Origin: Whitmania pigra
Taxonomy: Eukaryota > Annelida > Clitellata > Hirudinida > Haemopidae
DNA length: 64,000 nt
NCBI GenBank assembly: GCA_021613335.1
Contig: JAJTWR010000332.1
Location: 2,759,001-2,823,000 of the forward strand
Direction: 5' to 3'
Shown here: one piece after another, positions 26,183 through 38,178 of the stretch
How the letters are laid out: the number at the start of each line of letters is the position of its first letter
Position numbering within the stretch: the first letter of the stretch is position 1
The notes under the pieces: model-generated
The model's database searches: none
What the model was told of the DNA's origin: nothing
What the model saw: the letters and a program-made list of their open reading frames with translations, nothing else
Made by a program: the position numbers and the translations under genes

Positions 26183-29100
26183 TGCTTAAAAAGTGCATTC
26201 TCATTCTGTTCGATTTCGTGCTCGTAAAATCTGATAGATGGAAATATTTAAAAAATGTACTTTCTTTGATAGGGCTGACGGCTGCTGCTGAAGAAATGCG
26301 TTGTAATTATTTACTTTCCTTAAAAAGGCACCGCAAAATCTTAAAAAATGGAACTATCGAGGGAGTATTCCCACTTCAACGACTTCATTCCAGCGGATGA
26401 TCATTTAATTGTTGAGTGTTATCCACTCTGGAGATTTATTGAGCTGTCCCAAAGCTCACCCACGTGTTTATTAGTTTCTATTCTGTTCCTATTCACTAAT
26501 TTATCTATTCATCCTTTCATCAATTATCCCATGCACCCACTTATCCATCTACTCATTCAGCAGACCTTTCATTCATTTATTTATATTCATCCTTCCGCCA
26601 GCCCCTCCACTCTTCCATCCATCCACCAGGCGAAACTTTTTTTCATTTGGTCATTCATTAATCATTCTATCCCCCATGGTCAACTTTAAATTTCATCTCG
26701 GTGCTTTTAATACATGATCAACATAGTTAACACCATCATCGTCATGGTCAACAACATCGTCGTCATCGTTTGACGTTGATATTCTCCTCAGATATTTCCC
26801 CCAAAAATACCTTTACATGGCACCATTGCAAGTTGATGATAGTATGATAAACCACGATAATATTGTTAATATTAAAATTAATTCCAATATCTTATAATGA
26901 CGTATAATAATGACTTATAATGATTAATAAGCATAAATTCTCAAATATGTCATGCATCGGGTCGAATTGTTTAAGGGATTATTTAAATGTTATAACTTTT
27001 ATGGCACTGACGACATAAATAATGCTTACCGGATGGGTAAGGCTAAAAATATGTGACAATTTAGTATATTAAATTATAAGATGAAAACTGTGTGACAATT
27101 TAGTATCTCGTAAATATTTTTCACTCTTCAAAAGCCATTTTCTGAGATGTTTCCATAAAATGTTGTACTTTGGAATCATTCATAATTTTAATTGATTTAG
27201 CAAATGTTCGACGTAAAAATTAAAAATTCTATCTTTGACTAAAATACATAATCAAACACATTGTACAACATTTGTGAGGCACATCCTCATAACATTCTAT
27301 CCACGATCGATGTATCGTCGATAAGTATCGATCCTGACCCGACGAACCACCGATTTCTTTTTTCTAATGAATTTTTTATTCATCGTGTCAGCTTTGGAAG
27401 GAGAAAATACATTCGACACCTGTAAAAAAAATACCGAATTTCTGCTTCAGGGAGATTCGTGAAAACTTGTAAATAAAAACACAAGTTTGGAATTGCAGTT
27501 ACAAAAGAAAAGGAAACATAAATAAGAAATTAGTGGCACTGGGTGACATGTTTAAATAATATTAAAATTTGAATTACTTTTTAGAACTGCTGTGGAACCC
27601 TCTTATCTCGACCTTGGTTGACTTGCCAGCTCTGTTAAGCCGACGCTTTTTAGCAAACCCCTATGCCGGCGACATAACAGGGTTCGACTGTATATTACAA
27701 ACAGGTGGGAACATTCAAATTTAATTGAAAACAAACACTTGTTAGAGGATGATATGATGACATAAGATCATTGAAATAATTACGTGAAAACTTGCTTACA
27801 CGGTCACCAAGCTACGAATTCCCTAGCAACGATAGATTCCTGGGTGAACGTTCAATTATTTAGAATGATTCTCCTCCGAGGACTGCACAAATACCTCTTC
27901 GTGTTTTTACGGACGTAATTCAAGCTCTTCCTGCTCTTCTGGGAATGCCATCGCCCCCATTTTAAATCTAATTCCACGTTTCACTCCAGGTGAAGTGCGA
28001 AAAAAGTGCCATTAAAAAGGTTGAAATTGTCTGGGGAAATATTTCTGGATTTCACTGAGCTCTTGAATCAAACTATCGTCCGTGTTACGCGTCGGCACTC
28101 GAGGAGTTAAAAAATGATTTTCATTCTTGGGTTCACGTTACTTTTTCAAGAGAATAATGGATTGAGGACAAAAGAGTTACGACATCGTTAAAAGGAGAGT
28201 TGTGTGTTTTTCACGACTTCCAAAAGGCCACCGCGAATGACAACCTCATCGTGAATACCACAGGAAGCTAGAAGTTACAATTGTTCACAATTTTATCTCA
28301 CTTTCATTTGCACTCGAAAAGTGTTAATGAGTCTTATTATAGGAATGGAAATATAAGTTGCAAGCATCACAAGTTCGAACAGATGTGAAGAAAGTGTAAA
28401 TCTGTCTTGCCACTGTCAACAACTTTTCCACCAATTATTCCACATCACCATTCTAAACGTTTTTGTTAAAACCCCAAAATCTCTTGTGACTTAAATCTTC
28501 CCAAAACCTTAAAACGGACTGATGAGTAGCAAACACGCACCCTCTCGTCTGCTCGTAGCAATTCATTGAAGTTCCTTTTAAAGAGACTCCATCGAGAAAC
28601 CATTCTATAACGAAAATGTGAGGTACACGCGATGAAGGCCTTAATTGCCTTAATTTAATGCGATTTTTAATTTATTGTTATTAAATTATCCTGTTCTCCG
28701 TAATATATTTTAAGATAATATTGTAATTTTATAATTTTCTGGGCCTTGAAATGAAGGCATTTTTACGACGGCCATTTTTTAGGCTTGCCACTAATTCTGC
28801 TCGTGGCATGCAATAATATTTCAACCATCTAATTTTTAACTAAAAAAAACTTTTCTTTTCTAAAATTTCTCGAAATTTTCGAGAAAATTAATTTTATCGG
28901 CTTCCTCAGGATGTGATATTGATTAAATAAATGGAAATCAAAGCGAAAAGTTAACCATTGTTGAATGTTAATTTGACATTTTATTAAAAATTAATACTAT
29001 TGTTGAAAATGTTTTTTTTTTGCAAAATTGGAAGTAATGTATAACCATAATCGAAATATTCTCATGAGGTGGCACATGGCATGCAAAATTCACTCAGCAA

Positions 29101-29328
29101 AAGCATAAATTCAAATTAGTTTTCACTTTACGAAAGCTCCTAAACTACGACAGACGTGAATTTTCAAAGCTTATCAACCCTCAAAGAACACCAAGAGGTG
29201 GGCGACTCTAAGCGCGGGAAGAAACTCGGACGACTTTAAATGTTTCCCTTTGCGACTTTTCCAATTTTTCGAGTTTTAAATAAACGTTTTCTTCGGAGGC
29301 TGACAAAGACAAATATATTCCCGAATCA
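26183..29328. other. Intergenic; only a small MITE recognised
   Basis: No coding exon could be supported. The longest open frame (26348-26689, plus) is His/Leu/Ile-rich with repeated short motifs around ATTCAT and looks like low-complexity DNA. A pogo-like MITE lies at 27.6 kb. Confidence 0.5.
27589..27692. mobile_element. Tc1/mariner (pogo/Tigger-like) MITE
   Basis: The left end GCTGTGGAACCCTCTTATCT and the reverse-complemented right end TACAGTCGAACCCTGTTATG form an imperfect inverted repeat of about 22 bp around 60 bp. CAGT-GAACC ends are typical of pogo/Tigger derivatives, which duplicate TA; the right flank has TA, the left is degraded. Confidence 0.5.
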
Positions 29329-29615
29329 CTAGTGACGAGTTGGAGGAGGTGTCTTTCCAGGATCTCTCGTCTGAGCCTTCGGCGACCTTGGTACAGAGCG
29401 GGGCGATTCCCCGGCAGCAGAAGAAGGGCTCAAGTTCATTGGAGACGAAGGTCTGCGATTGAGTTGAGGCTGTGGGGAGCCAGGTGCGAGGCTTGCCTGG
29501 GGAGGTTGGTTCTGCGAGTGTCGACGACGAGGAGAAGTGGCTGAACCTTGACCCGACCTGCTCGGAGAGGCACTACCATCCCTCTTTTTAGGAGATTTGC
29601 ACGATCCTTTCTTTT
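29329..29615 (-). CDS. Orphan terminal exon, Ser/Pro/Arg-rich protein tail
   Basis: An acceptor TTTTTATTCAG precedes 95 codons ending in a stop at 29329. The encoded tail is basic and low-complexity: SPKKRDGSASPSRSGQG, then SPRRRHSQNQPPQ, and PRSPKAQTRDPGKTPPP at the end. Its GC content is far above the flanks, which supports coding use. The exon needs one overhanging base from an upstream exon, which I could not find on the minus strand up to 36 kb. The family is not recognised; a disordered tail of a scaffold or kinase would fit. Confidence 0.45.
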
Positions 29616-29745
29616 CTGAATAAAAAGTCTTGAGACTTTTAGAAGATTTTTTGTAAAAGATTCGTAATGACTTCAAATAAAACAATGAACGGCTAATAAA
29701 ATTATTTGAATTATTGATTAGAACTTTATGAGGTTCAAATTTCAA

Positions 29746-32700
29746 CTTCAGAGTTCTGTGCCCATCAAATCTCTTTTGTTATGAAAATGTGAATGTTTTC
29801 ATGAATTTAAATAAGTAAACAAATGTAATTGGTCAGCCAAATTAGAATCTGAGTTTGTATTTGTTTCCTACAATCGATTCATTCAATGAATTTGTTCCAT
29901 CATAAATTGTAACATGTCATACCGCGTTTTTATAAGATTACCCTTCATAATTTTACTACGTTATATTGCAGATACCGTTGACTTCAATTCAAATTGAAAG
30001 AGCAGGCCAGGAAACGTGGCATGAAAAGTCATCTGAGAGAAATGGTCTGCCACAAACAATTTGTCTTCAACATCAACTTAACCACCGCATGAAAAATGTT
30101 CTGCTAAAATGCGTCAATTGATACCAGGTTGCTTCACACATTCACAGTCATACCATCTCGAATCACTAGAATCTTTTCTTAAATTCATCGAGACAATGTG
30201 GCTGTGGAAAAATGTTTGTTAAAAAGAAATAGATAATTTAGGTGGCTGATTTAAATTACAACTTTCTAATCTAATTGTCATCAGTATTTCACGTATGTCT
30301 TTTAAGAAAAGGAATTTGTAAATTATTGAATTTTCAAATTATTATTATTATTATTATTAAATCCTCAATTTTAAAACATGATCGTGGATTGTTGAAGCAG
30401 TGGTAATACATGCAATTCGTTACTAATTCGTTTATTTTACATTTAATTTAATATTTTTATTATATTATAAAATTAAAAGTAATTACTATTATAATAGCAT
30501 GATATAATAGCGTAGAGACACAAAACTCACGCAGAAGAGTTATAGCTCCACCCGGCAAAGGCATTGTGATTGAGATTAGTGATAATCAGATGATAATTAA
30601 GTGACTACAATCCTATCAATGTCAATCAATTTCGTAATCAGTTGATCACCTTATTTATATTCACTTATTTAAAGCCTTAAAGATGCCTGCTGGAAGATCT
30701 GAGTCGGTAAATGTTAAACACTTGATGCCGTGGATTTGAGCGGTCAGGATCCTCTTATTGCAACGAGCAGTCGTGTGGGATGGCTGGCAACCGACCAATT
30801 ATTAGTTGCCTCTCGCCACATCACAATCTCTCACGTCCATTTTCATTTTCGTTTCCATCAAACATTCTCCGTCCAACCGTTTTCCGTCTCATTTGCTTCT
30901 CCTGGCCAAAATCACCTGAATGCTCACATCATCATCATCGTTGTCGTCGCAGTCGCTATCATCACCGTCGTCCTCACCGCCTTATCATTTTCGCTTTGAT
31001 GTGTTTGAGGCTAAGCCAGATTCTCAGCGCAAACATTGCTTGTACCATGGAATTCTAGACATGGAATAATAATACTACTTATTATTTTTATGCAAAAAAA
31101 CGAGCTCCCTGCTTTTCAGATTAGCTCCACCATAATAACTGCATAATAACTAATTACTTTTATTATCGCTTATCGAAGGATGCAGTAATTATTATATTCA
31201 AAATTTATTTATTATAAATTCAGTAAACTCAGAAACCCAATATCCAATGAACATTTAATATTAAGTAATTTCATTTGTTGAAGAATAATTAAAGGTGGTG
31301 GATCATTCTGTTTTCTCTCAGTTAATGATCAGGGCTTACATCTGCTAATATGAAACACCGTACGTCCATCTTGAGACTTTTCATTAAGGATTCCTACCGA
31401 CATCAAGGCTTGAAGATGATGAAAGGAATGCAAGACCAGTTCTTTTTTTATGACCGATAAATCTAATGAGTCATTTGTTCATAATATAAAGATGATGATC
31501 ATTCCAGAAATTTCAGTTTGGCTCGATAGAGATGGAGACAAACCACACTATGTCGCAATATGTCTGGAAGACTAATTGGCAACACATCCGGCGCGACTAT
31601 CGGACGTGCTTTGAAGTATAATTGATCTCTTGTGCTAGACCACAATTAATAAACCTAAAAATATCAGAATAACCTTAAACTCAGAATTCTATGTTACAAC
31701 TCATTTATATAGTCCACCTATAAATTTCTGTTTTGTATCCGTATTTGTATTTCGAAAGTTTGCAGCAGTTTCTAGTGGACTAGTTAATTTTGTTGCAATT
31801 CAAAACAAATGCAAACAAATGACTTTCAATTAGCTTTTCCAAGCTTGCATGATATGGCAAGTTTTTTCCAATGTTATGTGCGCAATAATAATTATGTGAA
31901 AAATTAAGTGCAAAATGTAATTATGGAAAAACACTCTGCTTAAAAACTTACCATTAATTCGTCTGAGTCGTCAAGGCATCGACCTTTTCCGAGCTTGCGA
32001 AATTTCCTTACATTTTTGAATGATTTATTCATTCCTTACACGAGGAAATCTTTTAACAATTATACATGTCATCCACAAATCGTCTTACAAAATTTACCAA
32101 TATTTGTACAAAAGTGCGAATATCTGTCATTCAAATGCATCACAAACATTAAAATATTTTAATAATTCTATTTTAAAGTCATATTCCATTCTCTTTTAAG
32201 CTTAAAAACTTTTCTCACAGATTAACAAACGCAAACATCAGACATTTCTTTTTGAATTATTTTGAAAATTCAGATTTAATGAAGCGCAGGTTTCGCTATT
32301 AGACTGGTAATAAAAATAAACTTTAGAGGCAGATTAAACAAATTGTAAAAAGCATCAAAATATTAAATACAATTCTAAGGATTTAAATTTTATGGATTAA
32401 AAAAAATATGTATGCAGTAAATTAAAAGTTACCAAATCGTAGTATTTAATTCCCTAGGTTTAGTTGAAAATAATCTAAAACCATAACATTTCTCTCTTGT
32501 TATTTCTTTTTAGTTGTTTTTACAAAAAACCTAAACCAACAAATGTAATTTGATTATTTGTTTAAATTTTAAACTGCTATTTTAAATTTATTTATTTGAA
32601 TAATATGTAAATCTCCTGTTATTTAAAAACAAGCTTGCAAACATGGCGGTTTTGTTATGTTTCTGCTTTTGAGTTCATTAGCCTGCGGGATTCCTGTTTA

Positions 32701-34389
32701 AAAGTTTATCAAGATTTACCAGAATGTCTTGGTGTTTCGAGTTTTTGGAATGAACATTGAAATTTGTCGTTACCAGGTTACCTGAAATTTGTTTTTTTTT
32801 TGTTTTTGGTGACTCATTTTTTTTTCTATTTAATTTCAGTGATGTTCACCGCTAGTTAATTATATCGAGTGCAGATCGTGAGATATTTTTTTCGTAAACC
32901 TTTACATATGTAAATTGTCCAAGGATGAGACTGGCGGAGATAACTAGCATCTCTTGGTGCCTCTGTAAATGAAGTTCTGTTTTTGACATGTTAATTTTTT
33001 TATGAACGTGTCTAATCAAGCCATATCTTTTATTCTAATGTAAATTCCGTTTTGTAAAATTATTAGGCCAACAAAAAATTAGCATAAAACCTGGATACAC
33101 AAAATACTCTCAAGTGGTTCCTGTTTCAAAATTAAAAGTGCAATTATTAATTTGAGAGAAAATTGTTTTTAATTGCTGACAGTTTAACTGCACTTATTTT
33201 TTGCTATGTCCTTCCCTTATAAGCATTTGTTGTTTAATTTCTCAGGGACTTATGACATGTTTTTATATAAGTTTTAGCTTTTGTTCGGTCACATGAATTG
33301 ATTTTTTAGTTTGTTTTGGTGAACTGATTAAGATTTTGAAGTTAAAGTTCGATTCATGTGGGATGGCTGTTCTTTTCATATGTCTATTTCATATCCTGGT
33401 TATCTGGGGTAGGCATTCTAACCTGTTAATATCAAATAACTCACAATTACATACATCTGTGTAATCACATGTAATGCATTTTAAATTAACCTTCATTGTC
33501 AGGATGGGATTTAAATCATTGTGCAAATTGTGTTGTAAAATTGTAATGACTTTATATAATATGTTTTCAGTGTTTTGAAATCTTGTAATTAGCACCCTGT
33601 GATGTACTTAAGCTACATCAAGTTGATGTGTAATGCTGTCTTTTTAATTATTTGTCATGTTTACATGGTTGCTAAGTTACTTCTTAGCTAAAATCTAATT
33701 ATTTCATTTCAGAGCTTGTGAAACCTGAATGCTTGTTAACATAGGATTCTGCCATTGACAGTGAGTTTCTTTTAAAATAATAATAAGCATTCAGTATTAC
33801 CAATTAGATTCCTTGTTTTTTTTCTGGTGAAATTTTATATTTGAATTGTTATTGAAGTTATTATATCAAGCAATTGATGAAATCTAATTAATATTTCTTG
33901 CACTTGTTAATGTTTTGAAGTCTGACTCTTTTGAAGGCTCTTTATCTTATAATCCAATGATATAGTCCAATATCATTATGCAACATTATTATTGTAGTAG
34001 TGCAATTGTACCTTTCTATTATCTTATCTCACAGCCCATTTATTCAGGCAGGCAATTGTTATTTAAAATTTAGTGCATTATTGATTGTTAAAATTTGATT
34101 TACTTTTGTAAACCTATGAATTGTTGCAAAATGAATAAAAAATACTTTAAACAAGACAATCCCAAGGACACTCCTAAGTTTAGGCAGTTTGTGTCAATTA
34201 GACATTAAAAGTGAATCTTGCAAGACATAATTACAAAATTTTGAATTTTTAAAATTACTTGCAAGAATAATGAAGCATAAGGTTATTTTCATTTTTATCA
34301 CTTACTCATTCCCTCGAACACATGCAAAATAACTGCCTAACTGGTTGAACTAATAGAACTTTACATATTCTTGAAAATATCACTTAGTG
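29746..34389. other. Intergenic or large intron, nothing recognised
   Basis: AT-rich DNA with short microsatellites (for example ATT at about 30.34 kb). Repeated Asp codons in one minus frame near 30.9 kb come from a GAT repeat. No homology-bearing exon is visible. It may be an intron of the minus-strand gene whose last exon is at 29.3 kb. Confidence 0.45.
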
Positions 34390-34690
34390 CATCATAGCAA
34401 CGGATGAACCATCTCTTTTGCAGTCTCCACAACCTTTGCTCATTTTTTGCCATTCATTGACATCAACCAGTCCTCGGTTCGACTGAGGCTTCTCTTGTGC
34501 CTCCACTGAGTCTGGAATGATCCGTCTCCCATCTGATCAACAACTCCATTGCAACCATTGAGCTCTCGAAGCATCGGCTTAAGACTCAATTCTTTGGGGT
34601 AGCCATCGACTGGGAATCAAGGTGCCTCTGATTCTGCTCATAAGGCGCCATCGAAATAAACTATTATTATTATTATCATCATCATCACAA
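34390..34690 (+). mobile_element. LINE 3' end remnant (CR1/L2/RTE-like reverse transcriptase tail)
   Basis: A decayed plus-strand frame keeps the pattern of LINE C-termini: VWNDPSP in place of LWNSLP, then SSRSIGLRLNSLG in place of FKxxLKTHLF, with stops between. It ends in GGCGCCATCGAAATAAAC followed by ATT and ATC triplets, a typical LINE 3' microsatellite tail. Confidence 0.55.
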
Positions 34691-36088
34691 AGTTTATCAT
34701 CACTTTGAGGAAGCTACAAAAAAGCAACAGATACAGCAGTTTGTTTTAATGAGAGGTAATGTGAATAAAGATTTGGATTATTAAATAATGAACAACTTCA
34801 TCTTGGAAACATCCTAGATGCTACACAATAAATGGATTAAAATCTGGCATTGGTTCTGGCAAATTCAGGTTTATACTTTCAAACTCTTTTCTGTTCAATG
34901 CTATGGTCCAAGATTACTCTAAAATTCTATTATCAATAAAAGATCAATCATTATCCTGTTTTTTCAATATTCTTTTTTTGTTTTATTTAAACATGTTATA
35001 AGTTGTACATATTGCATGGTTTTCTTTAAGTAGCTTTTTTTCTATTTTTATTTCACATGCCTAATTGAAATGTGTTAATTAGGATCCGTCTGAGCGGAAG
35101 TGTGCCTTTCCTTAAGGATGCCCCTCTAGTTATTTTATTTGGTTTCCTTTTTCTGTTGGTTTATTGTTCTGCTTAGTTAGACAAACAAAATTTTATTTTG
35201 CAAAAACATTATATTCAATCTGCTTATGAGGCATGTCATACTGATTTTGGAACATAAAAGTTACCAATAATGAATGATGTTTGGCATAGTTACTTTGCCA
35301 AGGGTGTCATGCCTTATTGTTACATACTGAGTATAATTTCATGCTTTGCTCTTACAAACATGTTTTCCATTGCAATAGGAGAATGTTAATCAATTTTTGC
35401 AATGTTTTTTCTTCTTTCAAAAAGTGAACATTCTAGAATTTCAAAGGGGAAGTAAGTACCACAGATTGAAAACTTAATTGCGACCATTGCTTTCTCATGA
35501 CGTCTTTTATTTTTATATAATTTTCGTCGTTTAGACCCGACCGAGAAATTAAGTCAGAAACTCTTTCAAACTTCCTGCTCAAGAGTGGATTGGCTTGCTG
35601 TTAATTACGCTACTGCTGCTGTTACGTTTGCTAATAGCGGGAGGCCGATTGCATGCTTTAGATGGATGTAGTGGATGCTTGAATGACGATGATGAATCCT
35701 CGCTGGATTGATTCATTGTTGTTGGAACGTATCATCGCCAACGACGCTCGTGCAACTAGATAAGATGCTCACGCAATGAATGGACGAAGAGTAGGAGGAG
35801 GAGAATAAAAACTACTCGTGGATGGATGAGAGTTATCTCGATTGGACATTAACCTGTTAGATGCGTCTATCTTGCTACTGATATCGTACTCGTGTTTGAA
35901 GAGCGCGCCGACATCCTCAACTTCATTCATGGAATCGTCTTACTCATCTCGACTTTAATAATTGGGTCAAAGTTTGTAAGAGTACTTTTTAGGAGTGTGA
36001 TGGCTTCATTAAAATTTTTCTGAAGATTGCTTATTTCGTCCAAAAACATATATTTGGATTCCTCCGGATTACCCATATAACTGTATTA
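34691..36088. other. Intergenic, nothing recognised
   Basis: AT-rich up to about 35.5 kb, then somewhat richer in GC to 36.0 kb. The latter could hold a promoter or 5' UTR for the ORF at 36089 or for FRMD4. Confidence 0.4.
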
Positions 36089-36568
36089 ATGTCGACGAAG
36101 AAATTTAGAGAAAAATCTCATTTAAAACTTAGATTTTCGGCATCTGCCTCGAACTTGCAGATTTGTTCATCCCCACAGTCCGACTTGATTGATGGTTATT
36201 TTGGCAACTCACAAGCAACTTTTAAAAACATGTTTCGTCTCAAAAGACTCAACAACAAAACGCTGCAAAAACGTAATACGTTTGGCTCTCTGTGGGACCT
36301 GAGAAGTTGCACGAATTACAAGCTTTCTATCAGCTCCCCTTGCGATGGTGTGATCTTACCAGGAGAACGACCGAAAGGAAAAGTCGAAGAGCCATCCAGG
36401 GGAAGGAATCATTCTGTGAGGTTGTTGAAATCTCAGTCCCTGAAACTGCTCAATTCGTTTAGTTCTTACGAGGAGAAATACTTGAAGAGATTGAAGTCGT
36501 TGTGGAGTTACAAGCACAAGCCGAGATGCAACAAGGTTACATTGGTCGATGATCGTAGCATTCGGTAG
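36089..36568 (+). CDS. Unrecognised basic 159-residue ORF, possible alternative first exon of FRMD4
   Basis: ATG-initiated frame of 159 codons with near-uniform use of Ser, Lys, Arg and Leu and higher GC than its flanks, for example MFRLKRLNNKTLQKRNTFGS and LKSLWSYKHKPRCNK. No family is recognised. A phase-0 donor-like AAG/GTTACA after Lys149 (36535) would splice in frame to the FRMD4 exon at 38179, whose ATG directly follows its acceptor. It could instead be a small single-exon gene or a chance frame. Confidence 0.4.
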   Translation: MSTKKFREKSHLKLRFSASASNLQICSSPQSDLIDGYFGNSQATFKNMFRLKRLNNKTLQKRNTFGSLWDLRSCTNYKLSISSPCDGVILPGERPKGKVEEPSRGRNHSVRLLKSQSLKLLNSFSSYEEKYLKRLKSLWSYKHKPRCNKVTLVDDRSIR

Positions 36569-37440
36569 AATCTTTTATCGGGCATTTTTTCTTTTAATAC
36601 TTCTTTTTTTGTATTAGCATGTATCGGATATCTTATCTAGTTCTTGACGTACGCTAATTTCACGACCTACCATCTCGTATTACTTGAGAATTTTGAGATT
36701 AGGTTGCATAATGTAACCTTTCATCTCATCTGAATTCTTGTCTCTTAATCACAATCACGTGCGACTGACAGATTAATCGTATTAATTAATTAAATGTTCA
36801 ACTTCGTTTGCACTCAACTATCGTAACTCATCGAAGTGTGGTCAATTGTCAACAAGTCAGCCATTTATTGATGAGATTCAATTCGACAGTCATCCGTTTG
36901 TTTCTATCACTTAATTTTGCGTCATTTCAAATAAAAACTTGATTAGATTCTAATTAATGAACGTCTAGAGTTCATCAGCATTGAAATATCTTCATTGAAA
37001 CGATCGACCCGTTTGCACTGGAAATACAAACTTATTAATTTAAAAACAATGTTAATAATTTTATTATATAATTTGTCAACCGCATACAAGTGTTTGAGGC
37101 TACAAGTGTGAATGTTGAGAGCAAGTGTTATTTTGAAGGTAATTAATTGAAACTAACTTAAGTAGTTGAATGATAAATATAAAATTGTTTGCGTAATCTC
37201 AATTCTTATTAGAACTTCTCTACCTTCTCTTCGTGTGACGATTGATGCGAAAGTTTGTTCTTGTGAGACGTTGCAATTTCCAGAGCATGAATCTATTATT
37301 AATAATAATAATAATAATAATAATAACAATAATAATTGTTATTACTATAAAAAAGTGATTATAAAAAAAAATAATAAGCATTATTAATTATAATAATAAT
37401 AATATTTAACAATAATAATAATTCATTATTAATTGCCACC
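36569..37440. other. AT-rich spacer with ATT-type microsatellites
   Basis: Contains AAT triplets at about 37.30-37.34 and 37.39-37.43 kb. No coding evidence. Confidence 0.6.
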
Positions 37441-37626
37441 ATGGGAAAACCCGTGCTGCATGACATGAAAAGGAAGCTTGAAGCTAAAACAGCAAAAAAG
37501 TCCCAGCTTCAGGGAATTAAGATAAAAGCAATTAAATCTAAACAAACATACCTCCCACCCCGGGGTGACTGCCTAAGTTTTACAATTGCCAGTAATCATG
37601 TCGTCAGATTGTTATTATTCAAATGA
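37441..37626 (+). CDS. Unrecognised 61-residue ORF with a perfect Kozak start
   Basis: The start context is GCCACCATGG, an exact match to the vertebrate-type Kozak consensus. The frame is Lys-rich (MKRKLEAKTAKKSQLQGIK). A donor-like CGG/GGTGAC lies inside but leaves one overhanging base, which does not fit the phase-0 FRMD4 exon at 38179. No family is recognised. It may be a micropeptide, a separate first exon or chance. Confidence 0.3.
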   Translation: MGKPVLHDMKRKLEAKTAKKSQLQGIKIKAIKSKQTYLPPRGDCLSFTIASNHVVRLLLFK

Positions 37627-38178
37627 TGTTTTCTTTATTACGTAACTACGCTATTGTAAAATGTTGATTGATTGTTAATAAATTTTGCCGTTTTGTTATG
37701 GCTCATAGTGTTAGTGGTGTGACCAATTCTAGTGATCTAGGTTGTTGAGAATGTGCTTTGTTAATTGAACCAGTCTCTGCTCCTTTGTGGTTGATGATGA
37801 AAACCTGACCTTCTATGCTAGGCAGTAACCATCATATTCGTGTGATTAATTAGCCAGGATGTCAACATTGTTCTGAGCATCTGAGCAGTAAACCAATCAG
37901 AATTATAGGATACGCTTGTCACTTTTGTAGTCATCTATGAACTCTACTCATTTTCGTGATATTCTTCAAGTCCAAATCATCTGAGTTATGCAACGGACTA
38001 TAATCAAATAAATAAATGATATTCTTCCCATTCGTTGAGCTTACCCAAAGACCTTTTGAATGTTGATAACATTCATTCATCTCAGGCCATAATGTTTGCT
38101 TTCAACCTTCTGAACTTTTTGTATTGGATGTAATAAAGCATGTAATAATCCAGGTAATGAGCTGTCTTCAAATTTCAG

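Noticed and set aside
30880..31000. Acidic Asp-rich minus-strand exon
   Set aside because: The Asp run comes from a GAT/GAC triplet repeat; only a weak donor and no convincing acceptor support it.
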